DNA of 64,000 nt, taken from contig NZ_JAPDFT010000001.1 of the NCBI RefSeq assembly GCF_025949665.1, forward strand, positions 2,728,001 to 2,792,000. Direction: 5' to 3'. The first letter of the stretch is position 1. Every line of letters starts with the position of its first letter. Below the pieces are notes generated by a model, which worked only from the letters and a program-made list of their open reading frames with translations, searched no databases and was not told where the DNA came from. This DNA is from Chryseobacterium viscerum (GTDB lineage: Bacteria > Bacteroidota > Bacteroidia > Flavobacteriales > Weeksellaceae). Shown here piece after piece: positions 58,350 through 64,000 of the stretch. A program made the position numbers and the translations under genes.

Positions 58350-61163
58350 TTATCTTTTAATTGCTTTAACGGTTTGTTTAGATCCGTCTTTCATATTCAA
58401 AACAACTAAATACAATCCTTCTTTCAGATCTCTCAATTGAAGTTCAGAAGAAGGTTTTTCAATTGTTTTAATCAGTCTTCCGGTAGAATCCAGAATGGAA
58501 ACTGATTTTACTTTATCTGGTTTTGCAATATTCAGTACGTTTGTAAATGGGTTTGGATACACTTCTATACTTTCCGTATTTTGGGAAACCTCAGAAGTAC
58601 CAAGACTGGTTACTTTTTCTATAGTAATAGTAAAAATACCTTCTACTGTATCGGTATAGTAATCCCGATCTCCAATATTTATATAATAAACGGTTCCCGC
58701 AACAGTTGGCAAATCCATAATAACTGGGCTTGAACCAGTAAAATCTACTCTTTTTACACACGTCAAGTTTCCACAACTTCCTTTATATGCACCAATACCA
58801 AAATTAAATCTGCTATTTAAAGGTCTTGAAACTGTAATCTTATGCAGAAAACCATCACCCACGAAAGTAAACCATGTTCCGTCATTCATTGCAGAATTGC
58901 AAGAGTTTATAAATCCGTTATTATTGGTAGTATGCTCAGCATCAATCTGCGTATAAGTATATGGGAAATTTGAAACCGGCAAAGCACCAGTACAATCATC
59001 ATTAACAGGAGGCTGCAATGTTCCTACACATATATTGAATTTGACAGCAATACCAATACCTGTACTGTATGCCCTTATATAATAGGTTTCACCCGCAATC
59101 AATCCTGAAACATTATTAATATAACTAGAACTATTAACGCTTCCACCACATTTTACACTTGTTAAAGCCCCGCAGCTACCTTTGAAAACCTCAAATCGTA
59201 TATCTTGTTGTGTACCACTCACTCCAACATCAATAATATTTTTAAAACTAATTCTGTGGCTGGTTCCTGTGGCAACAAATTTAAACCAAACATCATTCTG
59301 AACCCCAATTCCGGCACACGAAGCTGCTGGTAACATCGCTGAAACTGTTGCTCCCAAAGTACTTCCTTCAAGTCCCCCGACACAGGTCAAATCCGGATTA
59401 ACGACCAAAGAGACCGCATTTGCACATTCGTCATTTGCTGGAAGCGGTGTCAAATCTTTTGTAATACATAAATCAAAATTGAAACCCGATTGGGGTGTTC
59501 CTTGTACATCAAATACTCTGAGGTAATAAGTTTCTCCCACCGTAAAACCAGTAACAAGTCCAACAGCCCCTCCTATTCCTACACATACAGGATTAGCACA
59601 ACTGCCACCAAGCACATTAAAATTTAATCCTCCCAAAGAGTTTGGTTCTCCCACAGCAACTTTATTAATCAATTTAATGATATGCTTGGTATCGGTTGCT
59701 ATAAATTTATACCACACATCATATCTGGAGAAATTGTCACAAGATACAGCAGACTTCGTTGATGATAAAGTCGTTCCGGAAGTAACATTGATACAATCCA
59801 TCCCAGAATTCACAGGAACACTTATAGCATTGATACAATTATCATTGGATGGCGGCGGTGGAACTGTTCCTACACATATATCAAATTTATGAGATGAATA
59901 GCCTGATCCACTAAATACTCTTATATAATAGGTCTCTCCTACAGTAAGGTTATTAACAACAGAAACAGGACAGGATGCACTTGTCACATAACCACATCCA
60001 GAACCAGAACATAATATACTTGTCAAATTACCACAATCACCTTTTAAAACCTGAAAATAAACATACCCACCTCCTAATGGTACAGAGGTTACCTCCTTAA
60101 GATTAACTGTATGCGTAGAAGAAGTAGCTGTAAACTTATACCATACGTCACCAGTACTCGTACTACATGATGATGCAGGAGACGATACAGTTGACATCAC
60201 AGTAGTTCCAGAAGTAAAGTCAATACAATTCAGATCTGGATTTACAGGCAGAGTTATAGCATTCATACACTCATCATTGGAGGGTATACCCGGCACTGTT
60301 GTAAATTTCTGATTAACACAACCGGAAGACTCTCCTGCCGGCCCTACTGCTGTTATTTTAAGATAATAAACTGTACTTGCTAAAAGTGGAGATGACGGAG
60401 TAAAGTTTGTTGTCGTTACCGACTGTTGATTAACAATATCTGTTCCTCCTGGAGTTGTTCCGACAGAAACTTTATAACTTGTAGCTCCCTGTACAGCAAC
60501 CCACGTAAAATTAGGAAGAACCGGTACAGACGAAGCATTGTTTGCAGGATAACTGATGATCGGACAATCCGGTAATGGATTAGGAACTAACCCCATAAGA
60601 CTCACCACAGGCTTATAAGGTAAAAAATGGCCAATTGGAGGATTGGCAGGGTCCGGATTAACAGTATTACTCTCAGTATAAAGAGCCTGCTCCATAGTAT
60701 TATACACAAAAAACGGATTATTTGAATTAGAATTAAATCCATTTTCATCTACTGCAACAACCAAATTTCTTGCATTATCATATGGGAAAGGGGTCGTAAA
60801 TGTCACCTCTACAACTCCGTTTACATTTGTCACTGTACCTGAATAAACTTGTGTCATTTCTGCAACAGGAATCCAACCTGTCTGATAATCTAAAGAGTTT
60901 TTTGTGGTGTGCCCCAAATACACTACCCAGTTTGATAAATATGCAGGGTTTGCAGAAGACGTTAAGTAAAATTTAAGCCCGGTAATATTCCCGGCTGTAT
61001 CAGCATTGATTTCTTGTTTTGTATAAATCTGCTGAGAATAAGAGAAGGTAAAACCACTATTGACCGGAGCATTACCCGTGTCTGTACTTCCTGCGCCTAA
61101 TTTGATTTGAGCACTTAGTACAATACTCACCATCAGTAAGCATAAAAATAAGATTTTCTTCAT
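58350..61163 (-). CDS. T9SS type A surface protein with PPC-like repeats
   Basis: A 937-aa secreted protein. Signal peptide (MKKILFLCLLMVSIVLSA); an N-terminal beta domain (about 20-200); a fibronectin type III domain (TSYKVSVGTTPGGTDIVNQQ); four PPC-like beta-sandwich repeats of about 130-145 residues, each opening with NDxCxxA and containing DVWYKF and GETYYIR (for example SNDECMNAITLPVNPDLNC, DVWFKFVATGTSHRISFKNI); and a type A sorting tail (IEVYPNPFTNVLNIAKPDKV ... KAIKR). No enzyme domain was found. It is a paralog of the next gene. Confidence 0.86.
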   Translation of the reverse strand: MKKILFLCLLMVSIVLSAQIKLGAGSTDTGNAPVNSGFTFSYSQQIYTKQEINADTAGNITGLKFYLTSSANPAYLSNWVVYLGHTTKNSLDYQTGWIPVAEMTQVYSGTVTNVNGVVEVTFTTPFPYDNARNLVVAVDENGFNSNSNNPFFVYNTMEQALYTESNTVNPDPANPPIGHFLPYKPVVSLMGLVPNPLPDCPIISYPANNASSVPVLPNFTWVAVQGATSYKVSVGTTPGGTDIVNQQSVTTTNFTPSSPLLASTVYYLKITAVGPAGESSGCVNQKFTTVPGIPSNDECMNAITLPVNPDLNCIDFTSGTTVMSTVSSPASSCSTSTGDVWYKFTATSSTHTVNLKEVTSVPLGGGYVYFQVLKGDCGNLTSILCSGSGCGYVTSASCPVSVVNNLTVGETYYIRVFSGSGYSSHKFDICVGTVPPPPSNDNCINAISVPVNSGMDCINVTSGTTLSSTKSAVSCDNFSRYDVWYKFIATDTKHIIKLINKVAVGEPNSLGGLNFNVLGGSCANPVCVGIGGAVGLVTGFTVGETYYLRVFDVQGTPQSGFNFDLCITKDLTPLPANDECANAVSLVVNPDLTCVGGLEGSTLGATVSAMLPAASCAGIGVQNDVWFKFVATGTSHRISFKNIIDVGVSGTQQDIRFEVFKGSCGALTSVKCGGSVNSSSYINNVSGLIAGETYYIRAYSTGIGIAVKFNICVGTLQPPVNDDCTGALPVSNFPYTYTQIDAEHTTNNNGFINSCNSAMNDGTWFTFVGDGFLHKITVSRPLNSRFNFGIGAYKGSCGNLTCVKRVDFTGSSPVIMDLPTVAGTVYYINIGDRDYYTDTVEGIFTITIEKVTSLGTSEVSQNTESIEVYPNPFTNVLNIAKPDKVKSVSILDSTGRLIKTIEKPSSELQLRDLKEGLYLVVLNMKDGSKQTVKAIKR

Positions 61164-61241
61164 GTATAAGTTTTTGGTTATTAATACGTCTACGAATTTA
61201 CAATAATTTAAAACACTTTTTCAGAATGTTTAAAAATAAAA

Positions 61242-61267
61242 AAACGACAGCTGTTTAGCTGTCGTTT
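61242..61267 (-). terminator. Terminator of the 61290 gene
   Basis: Perfect 10-bp stem AAACGACAGC / GCTGTCGTTT with a TGTTTA loop, 23 nt past the stop. Confidence 0.85.
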
Positions 61268-61289
61268 CATGTTATATAATTAATACATT

Positions 61290-64000
61290 TTATCTTTTAA
61301 TCGCTTTTATCGTTTGCTTAGATCCATCTTTCATATTCAGTACTACTAAATACATTCCTTGTTTCAGATCTCCCAGGTGAAGCGCAGAAGAAGGATTGTC
61401 AATAGTCTTCACTATTCTTCCCGCAACATCAACTACAGAAGCAGATTTTACTTTAGAAGCATCTGAAATATTCAGATCGTCAACAAATGGATTAGGGTAA
61501 GCTTTAATTTCATTGTTTTTCTTTTCAACTTCAGCTGTTGCAAGCCCTGAACATCCTTGTGTAACAGAAATGTTATAATTACCAATTCTAGATGCAGCAT
61601 ATCCTGTAAGTAATACATAATAAGTAGTACCCGCAACTCCTGTAAATGTTAATGTCGGAGCATTATAAAGAGTATTGGCACAACCGGCATCAGCATATCC
61701 TACACCTGAACTGTTGCTGAAACAAGTAAGTGAACCACAAGTACCTGTATACACTCTTAAATAGGCGTCATATTGTGTACCACAAGCATCAATAGTAATA
61801 GGACCATTTTCAGTAGCTTTTACGGTATACCAAACACCTTTATAAGATGCCGTGCTTCCAGAACTACCACATGTTGAAGCAGGAAGTGTTTCATCCCCGG
61901 CAAGAGCATTAACACCCTGAGCAGTACCATTACAAGCCAGAGCAATAGCTGTATCACAAGTATCATTAATTACAGGTGAAGGAGTGGTTACAGCAATCTG
62001 GAAATTGGATGTTGTAGTTGCAGTACTTGTAGAAGAATACACTCTAACATAATACGTTTGTCCTACTACAAGGTTTTGCAATAATACACTGGAATTTCCA
62101 TAAGCACCATCAAAACAAGTCATAGCTGTTAAAGCTCCACATGTTCCAGAATAGATCTGTGTACTTGTCGCATTATCAGTATATAAAACATGTACAAGAT
62201 GTGTTGCACCTGTTGCAGTAAATGAATACCAAACATCATCATTGATACCTGATGCACTACATGTAGGTGCTGTAACTCCTGAACTCTGAGTAGCACTCAC
62301 AGTAGAACCATTCATAGCATTCACAAAAGCATCTGTACTGCTTACAGAAAGAGATGTAGCGTTTGCACAATCATCATTTGCAGGCGGAGGAGGAGGTGTA
62401 CCAATACAGATATTGAAACTATTAGCATATAGTGTACTACCATTTGTATTGGAATTATAAACCCTCACATAATAAGTCTGCCCTGGAGTAAGACCAGTAA
62501 GCGGTGTATTTACTGCCGTACCGCATTTAATACTCGTCAAAGTACCACAAGCTCCACTGAAAACCTGAGTATATACACTCGTTGATGTAGAAGTTCCAAC
62601 CGCTGTAACGTTTGAAAGCAATACTACATGATCAGTACCTGTAGCTGTAAATTTGTACCAAACATCATCATCTGCTGTTCCTGTACACGGACTTACCGCC
62701 AATCCTGAATTAGTTGCACTTAAAGTTGTTCCGGATACCGGTGAAGCACATGTAAGTGTTGGGCTCACAGATAAAGAAACAGCAGCAGAACACTCATCAT
62801 TAGCAGGAGCTGCAGGAAGCGTTCCCATACAGATATCAAAAGAGTTTGCATAGAAACTTGCCCCTGAATTAGAATCATAAGTGTATACTCTTACATAATA
62901 AGTCTGACCTGCAGTAAGACCCGTTAAGTTTGTAAAGCTTGTATTTGAACTGATACAATTAGTACTTACCAAAGCGCCACAAGCGCCACTAAATACCTGG
63001 GCATACAAAGATGTTGTAGAAACATTTCCTACAGAAACTATATTTTTCAGCTGGAAAGTATGACCTGTTGATGTTGCAGTAAATTTATACCAAACATCAT
63101 CGTCAGCTGTTCCTGAACAAGAACCAAGAGCAACTCCCGAACTTGTTCCTCCCAATGTAGTCCCTGCTGTAACACTAGCACAACTCATATCAGGGTTAAT
63201 AGTAATAGCCACCGCGTTTGCACAGTCGTCATTAGCTGGTGGTGCCGGTGGTGTACTTACACAGATATTGAAACTTGCATTGGCAGTAACAGTAGATGAA
63301 TAAGTGTATACTCTGATATAATACGTCTGACCCGGAGTAAGACCGGTAACAATATTCGTATCAGCATCAGAACACAGCATACTTGTCATAGTACCACAGC
63401 TTCCTGATAATACCTGGAAATACATATCTGAAATCCCTGTTGTAGTTCCTGTAGAAGTTACATTAGAGATCGCTATAACATGGCTTGCAGCTGTTGCAGT
63501 AAATTTATACCAAACATCATCATTTGGACTTCCGTTGCAAGCACCGGCAGCCATAGATTCTGTAGCTCCCAATGTATTACCAGGAGTTGTAGCAGTACAA
63601 GCCAAAGAAGGATTTACTGTTAAATTTATAGCATCTGAACAGTTATCATTTGCCGGAGGTACAACAGTAGTTGTGAAATTTCTTTCAGTACAACCTGTTG
63701 ATACAACACCACCATTATAAGCTGTAATAGTATAATAATACTGTGTTGTAGGGTTCAGCTGCTGTGCAGGAGTAAGGGTGTAAGTAGTAACGTTACCCAT
63801 ATTAAAATTACTCAAAACATTGGATGAACCTGCTGATGTTCCAATACTTAAGTTGTATCCCAACGCTCCACTTACTGCAGGCCAGGAAAAAGTAGTCAAC
63901 ACAGGTAAACCAACCTGAGCAGCTGTAGGCGCACTCACAGACGGACATCCTAAGGTAGCCATGGTGGTAAAAGATCTTTCTGTACATGCAGCAGAAACTC
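61290..64000 (-). CDS. T9SS type A surface protein with five PPC-like repeats (5' end beyond window)
   Basis: The visible part is 903 codons and is open to the right edge: upstream of the ATG at 63962 the frame continues SAACTERSFTTMATLGCPSV, matching an Fn3 linker, so that ATG is internal. Layout: Fn3 (YNLSIGTSAGSSNVLSNFNM), five PPC-like repeats (ANDNCSDAINLTVNPS, ANDDCANAVAITINPD, ANDECSAAVSLSVSPT, ANDDCANATSLSVSST, INDTCDTAIALACNGT), each with DVWYKF or VWYTV and GQTYYVRVY, then a type A tail (IKAYPNPFVDDLNISDASKV ... KAIKR). The repeats are very similar at both levels. Surface role inferred. Confidence 0.86.
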   Translation of the reverse strand, partial: VSAACTERSFTTMATLGCPSVSAPTAAQVGLPVLTTFSWPAVSGALGYNLSIGTSAGSSNVLSNFNMGNVTTYTLTPAQQLNPTTQYYYTITAYNGGVVSTGCTERNFTTTVVPPANDNCSDAINLTVNPSLACTATTPGNTLGATESMAAGACNGSPNDDVWYKFTATAASHVIAISNVTSTGTTTGISDMYFQVLSGSCGTMTSMLCSDADTNIVTGLTPGQTYYIRVYTYSSTVTANASFNICVSTPPAPPANDDCANAVAITINPDMSCASVTAGTTLGGTSSGVALGSCSGTADDDVWYKFTATSTGHTFQLKNIVSVGNVSTTSLYAQVFSGACGALVSTNCISSNTSFTNLTGLTAGQTYYVRVYTYDSNSGASFYANSFDICMGTLPAAPANDECSAAVSLSVSPTLTCASPVSGTTLSATNSGLAVSPCTGTADDDVWYKFTATGTDHVVLLSNVTAVGTSTSTSVYTQVFSGACGTLTSIKCGTAVNTPLTGLTPGQTYYVRVYNSNTNGSTLYANSFNICIGTPPPPPANDDCANATSLSVSSTDAFVNAMNGSTVSATQSSGVTAPTCSASGINDDVWYSFTATGATHLVHVLYTDNATSTQIYSGTCGALTAMTCFDGAYGNSSVLLQNLVVGQTYYVRVYSSTSTATTTSNFQIAVTTPSPVINDTCDTAIALACNGTAQGVNALAGDETLPASTCGSSGSTASYKGVWYTVKATENGPITIDACGTQYDAYLRVYTGTCGSLTCFSNSSGVGYADAGCANTLYNAPTLTFTGVAGTTYYVLLTGYAASRIGNYNISVTQGCSGLATAEVEKKNNEIKAYPNPFVDDLNISDASKVKSASVVDVAGRIVKTIDNPSSALHLGDLKQGMYLVVLNMKDGSKQTIKAIKR

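Noticed and set aside
61290..63962. ATG at 63962 as the true start of the last gene
   Set aside because: The frame continues upstream to the window edge with sensible residues (CTERSFTT) and no signal peptide follows the ATG, so the gene is truncated by the window.

Overview
The window is chromosomal DNA from a Bacteroidota bacterium of the Flavobacteriia, most likely a Chryseobacterium-like member of the Weeksellaceae. The case rests on low GC, promoters of the TTTG-N(19-21)-TAnnTTTG type, many cargo proteins with type IX secretion (T9SS) sorting tails of both type A (YPNP...KAIKR) and type B (ITPNxDGxND...GWIxLKN), and flavobacterial families such as DUF3098, DUF6443-RHS proteins and choice-of-anchor L proteins. 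No rRNA, tRNA, CRISPR array or intact insertion sequence was seen.

Layout. 1-7.2 kb holds housekeeping and regulatory genes: the 5' part of rpsA (cut by the window edge), a DbpA-type RNA helicase, an SMP-30-like lipoprotein, ccoG, an AraC regulator and a MerR regulator. 7.2-23.1 kb is the accessory part: a polymorphic-toxin locus read on the minus strand. It starts with a T9SS protein gene interrupted by an in-frame TAG, then a 946-aa RHS-type partner, then a 1242-aa DUF6443/RHS protein whose C-terminal tip looks like an ADP-ribosyltransferase, then a candidate immunity gene. Downstream lies an array of truncated RHS cores, each with a different tip or tip remnant and its own small candidate immunity gene. 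Terminator-like hairpins and a short GC-rich repeat separate the units. One cassette shares a 317-bp identical stretch with the main gene, so a single in-frame recombination would swap the toxin.

23.4-31.2 kb: a helix-hairpin-helix membrane protein, a beta-propeller lipoprotein, and a minus-strand run ftsX - DUF3098 - uppP - truB - outer-membrane protein - rluF, divergent from rsmA. 31.3-40.1 kb: three large paralogous choice-of-anchor L proteins with T9SS type B tails, each with its own terminator. 40.3-53.4 kb: conserved cell functions (coiled-coil membrane protein, TIGR02757 protein, RNase Z, RdgB, CPBP protease, RF3, DUF4349 lipoprotein, acyl-CoA dehydrogenase, long-chain acyl-CoA ligase, a zinc-ribbon-family protein without cysteines, Nif3-like protein).

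53.5-64 kb: a second gene with an early in-frame stop, a voltage-gated-type potassium channel with a small membrane protein behind it, and three large T9SS type A surface proteins, the last running off the right edge.

Taken together the window is ordinary flavobacterial housekeeping around two secretion-linked blocks: a diversifying RHS toxin/immunity locus and a set of cell-surface proteins exported by the type IX system. Family assignments come from recognising motifs by eye; no database search was run.
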